Shown here: piece after piece, positions 16,580 to 24,315 of the stretch
Layout: every line of letters starts with the position of its first letter
Position numbering within the stretch: the first letter of the stretch is position 1
NCBI GenBank assembly: GCA_013044035.1
Contig: JABEVE010000088.1
Location: 1-34,329 of the forward strand
DNA: 34,329 nucleotides
From: Burkholderiales bacterium
GTDB taxonomy: Bacteria; Pseudomonadota; Gammaproteobacteria; Burkholderiales; Burkholderiaceae_C
Reading direction: 5' to 3'
Notes under the pieces: generated by a model
What the model saw: only the letters and a program-made list of their open reading frames with translations
Database searches by the model: none
What the model was told of the DNA's origin: nothing
Program-made: the position numbers and the translations under genes

Positions 16580-18004
16580 TCATCGGCGTGACGGCTGCCA
16601 GCCGTCATTGAGCGTCTTGAGGAAGGCGATGATGTCGCGCATGTCCTGTGCGCTCATGGCGGGTGGCTGGCCCGGCTTGCGGTTGAACGGCGGGTCGATG
16701 GTGTCGACATTGGCGCGGTAGCGGGCGGGAAGGTCGTTGTACTTGTCAACGTTGCCATCGGCGCCAACCGGATAGATGGCTTGCGGCCGCACGTCGCGGA
16801 AGTTGTAAAAATCGAGCACCTGCCTCAGGTCGTGATACACGCCGTTGTGGAAATACACCGGCCGCCGCGCCACGTTGCGCAAGGTGGGGGTGAGGAACAG
16901 GCCGCAGTACTCGGGCTGGTTCTCCAAATCCGTGCGCAGCGGGCCGCACAGGCCAAGGTCGACATGGCGGGGGTTGTTGTTCGCTGGAAGGTGCGGATTG
17001 CGTGGCACGCCCAAAGCCTCGTACTGCGTGTCGGTGAACAGGGGTGCCAGTCCATTGGCCGTGGGTTTGTCGAGGTGGCAGGCGGCGCAATTGCCCTTGT
17101 GCACATCGTTGAACGCGAGATAGCCACGCATTTGCTGCGGGCTCATGCGCGCCTTGCCCTGCAGCCAGGCGTCGTACTTGCTGCTGAAAGCGTGAAAGCT
17201 TTGAGCTTCGATCTGGTAGCGGGCGATGGCGAACAGCGCTTCGGCCACGGTCAACTGCGGATCCGCGAGCACATTGGGGCCGAAGAGCTGCACAAAGTCC
17301 TTGGCGTAGGGCTGGCGCCGGATGATGGTGGCCACGCGCTGCGGCGAGCCGGCGTCCATTTCCACGGGGTTGAACAACGGGCCATCGGCCTGCTGCTGCA
17401 AGGTGTTGACGCGCCCATCCCAGAACAACCCGCCTTGCGGCACCAGATTGTGTGCCGTCGCAGCCGTGCTCCGCGCCGTTTTGGTGATGCGCGTGGCAGC
17501 CTGGCCCAGATGGATGAGTTGTCGCAGGGTGATGGTTTCGTTCTCTGCGTTGTCGGGGCCGATGGAGAAGTTCGGCTGACGGTAGAGATAGGCCAGCGAG
17601 GGTGGCGGGCGGTACCCCGGCGTGGCGAGATGCGGGCCGCCCAGCATCACCGGACCACTGCCCGGCGGCGGGTTGTAGCCTTGGGCAGGGTCATGGCAGG
17701 ACGCACAGGACTGCCTGCCGGAGGCGGACAAGCCGGCGTCGAAAAACAAGCGCCTGCCCAGTTGCGCGACGGCGGACAGTGGTTGCTTCGGAGGCACGAC
17801 GAGCGGGGCCGGGTCCGGGTTGGCTCCGGTGACAAGGATGGCGCTGTCCACCGGGTGTTGCAGCCAGTCCGTCAGGGTCAGGGTGGGTTGTTGCGCTGTG
17901 GCTTCGTACGCGGCGAAGCCGGCCAGCAGCAGGCTCAAGGCGCCCGCCAGCGCAAAACGACGCCCGGATGGCTTGCGCGCGGCGAGATCGGTGGAGTCAG
18001 GCAT
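16580..18004 (-). CDS. Di-haem cytochrome c peroxidase / MauG-family protein
   Basis: A 474-residue exported protein with an N-terminal TM/signal anchor (about residues 16-36). Two c-type haem sites are seen: CASCH at 100-104 and CAACH at 306-310. 'QLGRRLFFDAGLSASGRQSC', 'GGLFWDGRVNTLQQQADGPLFNPVEMD' and 'FLTPTLRNVARRPVYFHNGVYHDLRQVLDFYN' are hallmarks of the CCP/MauG family. It may reduce peroxide in the periplasm or modify a partner protein, as MauG does. It is longer than classical CCP (about 320-350), with an expanded central region. The start at 18004 is chosen over GTG 18064 because the anchor follows it. It is convergent with the beta-helix gene, 32 bp apart. Confidence 0.9.
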   Translation of the reverse strand: MPDSTDLAARKPSGRRFALAGALSLLLAGFAAYEATAQQPTLTLTDWLQHPVDSAILVTGANPDPAPLVVPPKQPLSAVAQLGRRLFFDAGLSASGRQSCASCHDPAQGYNPPPGSGPVMLGGPHLATPGYRPPPSLAYLYRQPNFSIGPDNAENETITLRQLIHLGQAATRITKTARSTAATAHNLVPQGGLFWDGRVNTLQQQADGPLFNPVEMDAGSPQRVATIIRRQPYAKDFVQLFGPNVLADPQLTVAEALFAIARYQIEAQSFHAFSSKYDAWLQGKARMSPQQMRGYLAFNDVHKGNCAACHLDKPTANGLAPLFTDTQYEALGVPRNPHLPANNNPRHVDLGLCGPLRTDLENQPEYCGLFLTPTLRNVARRPVYFHNGVYHDLRQVLDFYNFRDVRPQAIYPVGADGNVDKYNDLPARYRANVDTIDPPFNRKPGQPPAMSAQDMRDIIAFLKTLNDGWQPSRR

Positions 18005-18126
18005 GGCGCGATCCGTCGGGTGGGGTGTGGCTGGCTGCCACGTACGCGATCCGTCCTGAGACACACGCAGGTTCCGCAGCGTTGGCCAAGGCCGGCGACG
18101 GGATGATGGTGCGCCCGCCGCCGCCC

Positions 18127-18154
18127 AACCCTCGCCGCCCGCGGGGAGAGGGTT
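18127..18154 (-). terminator. Hairpin downstream of the phosphoesterase
   Basis: AACCCTC (18127-18133) pairs with GAGGGTT (18148-18154), with a GC-rich loop that can fold further. It lies 16 nt past the phosphoesterase stop. This CCCTC-GCGG-GAGGG type of sequence is a common intergenic hairpin in proteobacteria. No T-run is present. Confidence 0.4.
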
Positions 18155-18169
18155 CAGCGCGCGGATCCA

Positions 18170-19906
18170 TCAGCTCGCCGCCGAGCCTGCGCCGGCTCGC
18201 TTGAGCACCACTGGCGCCGCGTTCAGCGGTGTGCCGTAGGTGGAGTCGAGATACAGCGGCGGGTTCGTCCCGTTGCTGCCGGTGAAGTTGAACATGTCCA
18301 TGATCGACCCCGCGCTGGCGTCGAACGCGCCGCCGCCCAGGCGCTGCCCGCCCAGCCAGTTGTCTTCGATGAACCGCACCACCGAGGCTTGCGAGATGGG
18401 CGTGTGGCTCACATCGTTAGCCTTGGCCCAGGGCGAGATGACGAGGAAGGGAATGCGTGTGCCGGGGCCGCAGCGGCCGTTGACCGGCTTGCCGTTCACA
18501 CCGTTCATCGGCGTGGCGCCGGCCGTGCCGCAGCGGCCGGGGCCGTTCAACTGGTCGGCCTGGCCGTCGAACGAGGGGTTGGTGGTGGTGGCAAAAGCGT
18601 GGTCGTACCAGCCGTCGGAGTCGTCCCAGGTGACGATGACCGCGGTGTCTTTCCATTGCGGCTGCTGCTGCAGGAAGTTGATCACCCTGGTGACGAAAGC
18701 CTGTTCATCCAGCGGGTCGGAGTAGCCGGCGTGGCCGTCTTCATAGGCCGGTGCCTTCAGGTAGGACACTGCGGGGAAGTTGCCGGCCTGCACCGTGGCG
18801 AAAAAGTCCTGCATGCCGTATTCGTGGTTGGCCGGGTCCACGGTCTTGCCGTCAGCTTCCAGGGTGTGGCCGATGGCGGCGACCGCGCTGGGTCGCGCAT
18901 GCGTGGGGTTGGCGGTGGAGGCGAAGTACTGGAACCAGTTGTGGTGCTGGATGTAGTCGTTCACATTGCCGCCGACCACCGGGGAATAGGTGCTGCGCCT
19001 GCAGCCGGTGGTGCCGTTGGCGTTCACTGTTTGCAGGTTGAAGCCACCCATGAAGCCGCCCCAGGAGATGGTCTTGGCGTTGAGCAGGTCGCCGATGTTC
19101 TGGCCGCTCATCATCACCTGGTCTGTGGCGCTGGAGCACACGTCATGGCCGGGATCGACGTCGTTGATCATCGTGAGCCCGCCCTGACCGTCGTTGATGT
19201 AGTACGAGTAGGCGGACAGGGTGAACGGCTGCTTGCTGCTCGCCACGATCTGCATGCCGTTGGTCTGGCCCGACACCACTTCGAGCGCGCCGGGGGTGGA
19301 GGGGCCGTAGGTGTCGGTGTAGGCGTTGTCGCTCATGGCGAAGTGCTGGGCATAGTTCCACATCGCCGTGGCGGTGTTGCCGTCGAAGTAGCCCATCACT
19401 TGGCCCTTGGTGCCGAAGGCGCCCACGCCACCGGTCGAGGCCTTGCCGGTGTCGAGCGGAAACAGGTCGGCTTTGCCGCCGTCATACGCTTGCTGCTCGG
19501 CCGTGTAGGCGTGGTTCTGGTCGGCTGTGTTGGCCTGGCTGCGGTCGAGGCGGAAGGGCTCGGCGGCGTCGGCGCCATTGGCGGTGTTGGTGGCGTTCGG
19601 GTTGTTGGTCAGCAGATTGGCGCTGACCAGGTTGTTCACCGTGGGCGTGCCGGCAGCGGCGGCAAAGGCGGGCTCGCCGGCGGGGTTGGTCGCCGTTGGA
19701 TACGTGGCGAAGTAATGATCGAAGGAGACGTTCTCCTGATAGATCACCACCACATGCTTGATGGGCGTGGCCGTCGCCAACGCGCTGGCGGCGGTGTAGA
19801 GCGGCGCGGCCGAGGCGGTGGTGGACGAGCCGCCACCGCCACAGGCGGCCAACGAGCCGGCGATGGTGGCCACGGCGGCCGTCGTCCAAAAGGTTTTGCG
19901 CAGCAT
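18170..19906 (-). CDS. Phosphoesterase-family lipoprotein (PLC/acid phosphatase-like)
   Basis: A 578-residue secreted lipoprotein with lipobox 'LAAC' (Cys22). The PF04185-type phosphoesterase core begins 'IKHVVVIYQENVSFDHYFATYP' (residues 49-70), with the metal-binding Glu/Asn and SFDHYF. Later blocks are 'VIVTWDDSDGWYDHAF' and 'GTRIPFLVISPWAKANDVSHTPISQASVVRFIEDNW', both diagnostic of phospholipase C/AcpA-like enzymes. It probably hydrolyses phosphate esters at the cell surface or periplasm; lipid or soluble substrate is undecided. The start at 19906 has a good GGGAGAG site; 19963 would add 19 residues. A Pho-box-like sequence and -10 lie upstream, which fits phosphate-starvation control. 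Confidence 0.92.
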   Translation of the reverse strand: MLRKTFWTTAAVATIAGSLAACGGGGSSTTASAAPLYTAASALATATPIKHVVVIYQENVSFDHYFATYPTATNPAGEPAFAAAAGTPTVNNLVSANLLTNNPNATNTANGADAAEPFRLDRSQANTADQNHAYTAEQQAYDGGKADLFPLDTGKASTGGVGAFGTKGQVMGYFDGNTATAMWNYAQHFAMSDNAYTDTYGPSTPGALEVVSGQTNGMQIVASSKQPFTLSAYSYYINDGQGGLTMINDVDPGHDVCSSATDQVMMSGQNIGDLLNAKTISWGGFMGGFNLQTVNANGTTGCRRSTYSPVVGGNVNDYIQHHNWFQYFASTANPTHARPSAVAAIGHTLEADGKTVDPANHEYGMQDFFATVQAGNFPAVSYLKAPAYEDGHAGYSDPLDEQAFVTRVINFLQQQPQWKDTAVIVTWDDSDGWYDHAFATTTNPSFDGQADQLNGPGRCGTAGATPMNGVNGKPVNGRCGPGTRIPFLVISPWAKANDVSHTPISQASVVRFIEDNWLGGQRLGGGAFDASAGSIMDMFNFTGSNGTNPPLYLDSTYGTPLNAAPVVLKRAGAGSAAS

Positions 19907-20186
19907 TGGAACTCTCCCTGTTGAAATCGGGCCGGCAAGTGGCAGACCCTGTGTAACACCCACTTTAGGCAGCCAGGATGCAAGAACGATGACAGTTCGT
20001 CCGCAAACAACTCTGGTTTCATTTGCAACATTTCGTCACGTATGCGCTGCGCCCAGGCCCGATTGGCGGCTGTTGCCTGGGGCGGCGGTTTTCCCCAGCC
20101 CCAAAGCGTGATCGCCGCGTTAAGCTGACCGGCTTCGTCAGCGTCTTGCATACGCGCCAGACCAGGGTCTTTCTCACTCGACATCG
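19907..20186. other. Divergent gap with an unassigned minus-strand reading frame
   Basis: The gap between the phosphoesterase and the first diguanylate cyclase. A minus-strand frame from 20184 reads 'MSSEKDPGLARMQDADEAGQ' then '..AANRAWAQRIRDEMLQMK..' with plausible codon use for about 70 codons, before running into the phosphoesterase leader and start (it stays open to 19744). It would share its start with the divergent cyclase promoter, so a genuine gene or a gene remnant are both possible. No strong ribosome site was seen. Confidence 0.25.
19962..19995 (-). promoter_or_regulatory. Pho-box-like site with spaced -10
   Basis: On the minus strand CTGTCAT (complement of 19989-19995), 4 nt, then CTTGCAT (19978-19984). 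The first half matches the PhoB half-site exactly and the second by 5 of 7, at the correct 11-bp period. Ten bases further is TAAAGT (19962-19967), placed as the -10 of a PhoB-activated promoter. It is 72-89 nt upstream of the phosphoesterase ATG. Confidence 0.55.
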
Positions 20187-21443
20187 ATGCACGTTCCTCG
20201 ACTGATCCCCGAAGCCGCCTGGCTGGAGCAACTCTCGGCCTCCGTGATCGTCATCATCGACGGCAAGTTGCGCTATGCCAATGCCGCGGCGCTGTGCCTG
20301 CTGCAGGCGGAGTCGCCCGACGAGGTCATCGGCCATGCCGTCACCGACTTCATCCACCCCCTGGACGTGTCGCGAGTCCTGGCGCGCATCCGCCGTGCCC
20401 AGAGCGAAGCCGTGACCAACCCGGCAACGGAGTTCCGCATCTACACCTGCCGCCGCCGTCTGCTGGTTCTCGCCATGACCAGTACCCACTTCGAGCACGG
20501 CGGGCAGGCGGGCGTGCTGGCCACTTTTCTCGACATGAGCGAACGCGCGGCGATGGAAACCCGGCTGCGCGAAACCGACGAGAACTTCCAGCGCATGATG
20601 AACACCATGCAGGACGTGTTCTACCGCACCGACGCGCAGGGCATCACCCGCTATGTCTGCCCGGCGGTGAAGAACGTGCTGGGGTACGAAGCCCAAGAGA
20701 TCATCGGCCTGCCAGCCGGCGCGTTCTACCCCGATCCGAGCGAGCGCGAGGCGCTGATCGCCGCCATCCGCCAGCATGGCGCCGTGCACGATTTTCCAGG
20801 CCGCATGCGGCGCAAGGATGGCGCCATCATCGACATCTCCATCAGCACCCATGCGCTGTTCGACGAGCAAGGCCAGTACGCCGGGGTCGAGGGCATCTGG
20901 CGTGACATCACCGAGCGCAAGCGCATGGAGCGCGAACTCGAGCGCCTGGCCACCTACGACACCCTCACCGGACTGCTGAATCGGCGCTGCATCATCGAGC
21001 AACTGGAGCAGGCACTGATGCAGCGCGCCGACCGCCGCGCGCAAAGACCGCTGGCCGTGCTGCTGCTCGACCTCGACCACTTCAAACGCGTCAACGACGG
21101 CCATGGCCATGCCGTGGGCGACCGCGTGCTGCGCCAGTTCGCTGACGTGGTGCTGGCGCAAAAGCGCGCGCCTGACGTGTTCGGCCGCCTCGGCGGCGAG
21201 GAATTCCTCCTCCTGCTGCACGATGCCGACGAGGCTACCGCGCGGCAGGTGGGCGAGCGCATCCGCCAGGCCGTCGAGTCCACCCTCATCGCGCTCGCGC
21301 CCGGCGAGACCACCCGCCTGACGGTGAGCGTCGGCCTCGCCCAGGCGGACCCCGCCGATCGCAGCCCAAGTGCCGTGCTCGAGCGTGCCGACCGCGCGCT
21401 CTACAAGGCCAAGCACCGCGGCCGCAACTGCGTCTGTGCCTGA
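20187..21443 (+). CDS. Diguanylate cyclase with two PAS domains
   Basis: A 418-residue soluble c-di-GMP synthase. PAS-like domains occupy about residues 10-120 and 132-250, with 'EGIWRDITERKRME' as the PAC end. The GGDEF domain runs 255-418 with active site GGEEF (336-340), metal-binding 'LLLDLDHFKRVND' (293-304), and an intact inhibitory I-site RAPD (327-330). The enzyme is predicted active and feedback-inhibited. No transmembrane segment is visible. A start at 20187 gives the PAS directly; no clear Shine-Dalgarno was found. It is the first of three cyclase genes within 6 kb. Confidence 0.93.
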   Translation: MHVPRLIPEAAWLEQLSASVIVIIDGKLRYANAAALCLLQAESPDEVIGHAVTDFIHPLDVSRVLARIRRAQSEAVTNPATEFRIYTCRRRLLVLAMTSTHFEHGGQAGVLATFLDMSERAAMETRLRETDENFQRMMNTMQDVFYRTDAQGITRYVCPAVKNVLGYEAQEIIGLPAGAFYPDPSEREALIAAIRQHGAVHDFPGRMRRKDGAIIDISISTHALFDEQGQYAGVEGIWRDITERKRMERELERLATYDTLTGLLNRRCIIEQLEQALMQRADRRAQRPLAVLLLDLDHFKRVNDGHGHAVGDRVLRQFADVVLAQKRAPDVFGRLGGEEFLLLLHDADEATARQVGERIRQAVESTLIALAPGETTRLTVSVGLAQADPADRSPSAVLERADRALYKAKHRGRNCVCA

Positions 21444-21639
21444 ATCCGGAGCCGAAGCGTGGGCCTCGGCGCGGCCGCCACCGCCTCGGCCCAAGGCAAC
21501 GCAGGTGCGCAAATCGCGTGAACGGACCCTAATTCATCCCTAAGGCCGTTTGCGTACATTGCGTTACATGCGCTTGTGCCGGCCTCGTGCGTGCCGTGCC
21601 GGCGGGTTGTCGCAGATCATCGTTCAGGGAGCGAAAAAC

Positions 21640-22431
21640 ATGGATACAAGCACCACACCGAGCGCCATCGGGCACTGGAGCGAACTGGCCAAGGTGCCGG
21701 TGCTCATCACACTGTGGTTCTGGGTCATCAAGATCATGGCCACCACGGTCGGCGAAACCGCGGCCGACTTTCTCGCCGTCGATCTGCACGCCGGCCTGCT
21801 CGCCACCTCGCTGGTCATGACCGGGCTGTTCGCCGTGGCGCTGACGGCGCAGATGCGAGCCAGGCGCTACATCCCCTGGTTGTACTGGCTCACGGTGGTG
21901 CTCATCAGCGTGGTGGGCACGCTGCTGACGGACAACCTCACCGACCGACTCGGCCTGCCGCTCGTCATCAGCACCGGGTTGTTCGCGCTGGCGCTGGGCG
22001 CCACCTTCATCGCCTGGTACGCCCGAGAAGGCAGTCTGTCGATTCACAGCATCGTGCGCGGCCGGCGCGAAGGCTTCTACTGGGCAGCCATCCTGTTCAC
22101 CTTCGCCCTGGGCACCGCCGCCGGTGACCTCGCGGCCGAGCGGCTGCATTTTGGCTACGTCAACTCGGCGCTGGTGTTCGGCGGCCTCATCGCCGTGGTG
22201 ACGCTGGCGTACCACGTCTTTAAAGCCAACGCCGTGTTCGCGTTCTGGCTGGCGTACATCCTCACTCGCCCGTTTGGTGCGACCTGCGGCGACTGGTTGT
22301 CCAAGCCGATCGACGAAGGGGGCTTGGGCCTGGGCACGGTGGGCACCAGCGTGCTGTTCCTGGCGGTCATCATGGTGCTCGTGACCTATCTCACCATCAG
22401 TCGCAAGGACGCGCCGCGCCCTGCGGTCTGA
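21640..22431 (+). CDS. COG4705-type membrane protein with four GxxxxD repeats
   Basis: A 263-residue integral membrane protein with about eight hydrophobic segments. Four related motifs sit near conserved positions: GETAAD (38-43), GTLLTD (93-98), GTAAGD (158-163) and GATCGD (213-218). The 55-residue spacing repeats twice (38 to 93; 158 to 213), consistent with a duplicated two-unit module. The family is annotated only as an uncharacterised membrane-anchored protein. Four conserved Asp in or near membrane helices make a cation transporter plausible, but this is inference. AGGGAG precedes the ATG at 21640; the start at 21550 is unlikely. It is plus-strand, between cyclase genes. Confidence 0.85.
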   Translation: MDTSTTPSAIGHWSELAKVPVLITLWFWVIKIMATTVGETAADFLAVDLHAGLLATSLVMTGLFAVALTAQMRARRYIPWLYWLTVVLISVVGTLLTDNLTDRLGLPLVISTGLFALALGATFIAWYAREGSLSIHSIVRGRREGFYWAAILFTFALGTAAGDLAAERLHFGYVNSALVFGGLIAVVTLAYHVFKANAVFAFWLAYILTRPFGATCGDWLSKPIDEGGLGLGTVGTSVLFLAVIMVLVTYLTISRKDAPRPAV

Positions 22432-22628
22432 GCGCGTGCCGCGGGGTGAGGCGTGGCAATCCCGGTTTCATGACGAGCCCAGGATGACCGTTGCACCCCG
22501 GGCGGGCCGGCGCGACCGCCGCGGGCACCGTTGCAGAGCTGCACGGCAGGGCGTGGACCAGACGGCGCCTTGCCTCGCGGCACAGACGCAGGCCCGAGGC
22601 GTCGCAGAATATGGCGCCCGTGAGGGCG

Positions 22629-22664
22629 CGAGAATGGTTGCGAGAATGGGCACGAGAAGCGCCT
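22629..22664. repeat. Three imperfect 12-bp tandem repeats
   Basis: Units beginning CGAGAATGG, CGAGAATGG and CGAGAAGCG recur every 12 bp in the 270-bp gap (22432-22701) before the second cyclase. No other supported feature is seen in that gap. They overlap a possible promoter region (TTGCGA at 22638, TACTAT near 22664) whose spacing of about 20 bp is poor. Confidence 0.4.
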
Positions 22665-22701
22665 ACTATCGGAACATCGCCGAAGCTGCGACGCTGCCCA
22701 C

Positions 22702-24264
22702 ATGAGCCCAGACACCCTCATCGCCCAGGATCAGGCACGCACCCCCATGCGCAGCAACGGCCTGTTCGCGCGGACAGAGGACGAGCAGGACTTCCGGCGC
22801 AGTGAATGGGACTACATCGGCGCACGCCTGCGCAGCCTGGGTCTTTGGGGCACGGCCGCCTTCATGCTGGCCTCGATCACCGACTTCACCGTGCTCGGCG
22901 CCTCACCCGTCTACTTTGGCCTGCTGGCGCTGCGCTGCGTCGTGCTTGGGCTGGGCGCGCGCCTGGTGCAACTCGGCCGCAAGCCCGAGGCGCCCGCGCT
23001 GCAATGCCTGTCGCACGCGCTCTTGGAGTTCGAGGTCGCCATCCTCGTCATTTTCCTGCTGGTGGTGGCGGCCTATGGCGGTGCGGTGGACTATCACGCC
23101 ATCACCGCGCTGCTACTGACCATCGCGCTGTACGCCTATGCGCCGGCCCTGAGCGCCGCCTCGCTCTGGCTTGGTCCGGCGTTCACCCTGGTCTTCCTGC
23201 TGGAAGCGGTGTTCGTGCTGCATGCCCCGGCCAAGGTCGGCAGCATCGTCGCCGTGCTGTTGGTGTTCGCCAATTTCGCCGGCTGGCAGGTGGCCACACA
23301 GCTCAACCGCATCCAGCGTCTGAACTGGCTGGACCGCCAGCGCCTGCGCCGTGAAGTGATGGAGCGCCTGGCCGCCGAGCAGCGCGCCCTGGCTGGCGAA
23401 GAGAACCTGCGACGCCTGTTCGACACCACGCCGGTGCCCATGGTGCTGGTGCACCAGCCCGACGGCCAGGTGCTGCGCTACAACCCGGCGGCCGAGAGCC
23501 TGCTCGACCCGGCCGGCAAGGTGCGCGCCGGGCTCGTTCCCTTCAGCGCCGATTTCTATGCCGATCCGTCACAGTCCGCGCAACTGCGCGCGACGCTGCT
23601 GCGCGAGGGTCGCATCGGACCGCTGGACGTGCAGCTCAAGACCACCGACGGCAGGCCGGTGGAGGTGATGTTGTCGTCGGCGCTGATGCAATTCCACGGC
23701 GAGCCGGCCACCATCTCCAGCCTGGTGGAAATCACCGCGCGCAAGAATTACGAGCGCGAGTTGCAGCGCCTGGCGCACGCCGATCCGCTGACCGGGCTGC
23801 TCAACCGGCGCGGCTTCTTCGGCCACGCGGCGGCGCTGTTGCAAACCGCACGATCGGGCGGCGAGACCATGGCCGTGCTGCTGATGGACGCCGACCACTT
23901 CAAGCGCGTCAATGACACCCACGGCCACGCGGTTGGCGATGAAGCGCTGCGGCAGATCGGTGGCGTCATCCAGGCGCAGTTGCGCGATGCCGATGCCCTG
24001 GCCCGCGTCGGCGGTGAGGAATTCGCCTGCCTGCTGCCCAACACGCCGCTGCAGCAAGCCATGGACATCGCCGAGCGCATCCGCGACGCCATCGCCGCGC
24101 ATGCCCTGCACTGCGCCGGCGTGCGCGTTCAGGTGAGCTTGACGGTCGGGGTGAGCCTGGTCGGCGCCAGCGAGCAGCGTATCGACGAAGCGCTCAGTCG
24201 CGCCGATCGGGCCATGTATGCGGCCAAACAGGCCGGACGCAACCGGGTCGGCCAGATGGTCTGA
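22702..24264 (+). CDS. Membrane diguanylate cyclase, tandem paralogue 1
   Basis: A 520-residue protein. An N-terminal membrane module of about six helices (residues 47-195) contains 'SLWLGPAFTL' and 'FANFAGWQVATQ', then a charged linker (200-235), a PAS-like domain (236-350), and a GGDEF domain (352-520) with GGEEF (437-441), 'LLMDADHFKRVND' and I-site RDAD (428-431). It is predicted active. The membrane module does not match MASE1, CHASE or other named sensors that I recognise. The next gene has the same architecture and sequence motifs 51 bp downstream, so the pair arose by duplication and is probably one transcript. Confidence 0.93.
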   Translation: MSPDTLIAQDQARTPMRSNGLFARTEDEQDFRRSEWDYIGARLRSLGLWGTAAFMLASITDFTVLGASPVYFGLLALRCVVLGLGARLVQLGRKPEAPALQCLSHALLEFEVAILVIFLLVVAAYGGAVDYHAITALLLTIALYAYAPALSAASLWLGPAFTLVFLLEAVFVLHAPAKVGSIVAVLLVFANFAGWQVATQLNRIQRLNWLDRQRLRREVMERLAAEQRALAGEENLRRLFDTTPVPMVLVHQPDGQVLRYNPAAESLLDPAGKVRAGLVPFSADFYADPSQSAQLRATLLREGRIGPLDVQLKTTDGRPVEVMLSSALMQFHGEPATISSLVEITARKNYERELQRLAHADPLTGLLNRRGFFGHAAALLQTARSGGETMAVLLMDADHFKRVNDTHGHAVGDEALRQIGGVIQAQLRDADALARVGGEEFACLLPNTPLQQAMDIAERIRDAIAAHALHCAGVRVQVSLTVGVSLVGASEQRIDEALSRADRAMYAAKQAGRNRVGQMV

Positions 24265-24315
24265 CGCGGGCCAGCTTCCGCGCGACCGCAAGCCCGAGCG
24301 CAGGACGACAAGCCA

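Noticed and set aside
18389-19924. 511-codon plus-strand frame opposite the phosphoesterase
   Set aside because: Low-complexity Gly/Val/Arg text on the complement of a gene with unambiguous phosphoesterase motifs.
20019-21512. 497-codon minus-strand frame opposite the first cyclase
   Set aside because: It covers the whole GGDEF gene in antisense and has no family signature.
21444-21639. Possible Mn riboswitch (yybP-ykoY type) before the COG4705-type gene
   Set aside because: The conserved core sequence and helices could not be found; only a short TTGCGTACA/TTGCGTTACA repeat at 21550-21568 is seen.
22436-22705. 89-codon plus-strand frame in the gap before the tandem cyclases
   Set aside because: Arg/Ala-rich, no ribosome site, overlaps the next start and contains the 12-bp repeats; likely non-coding.
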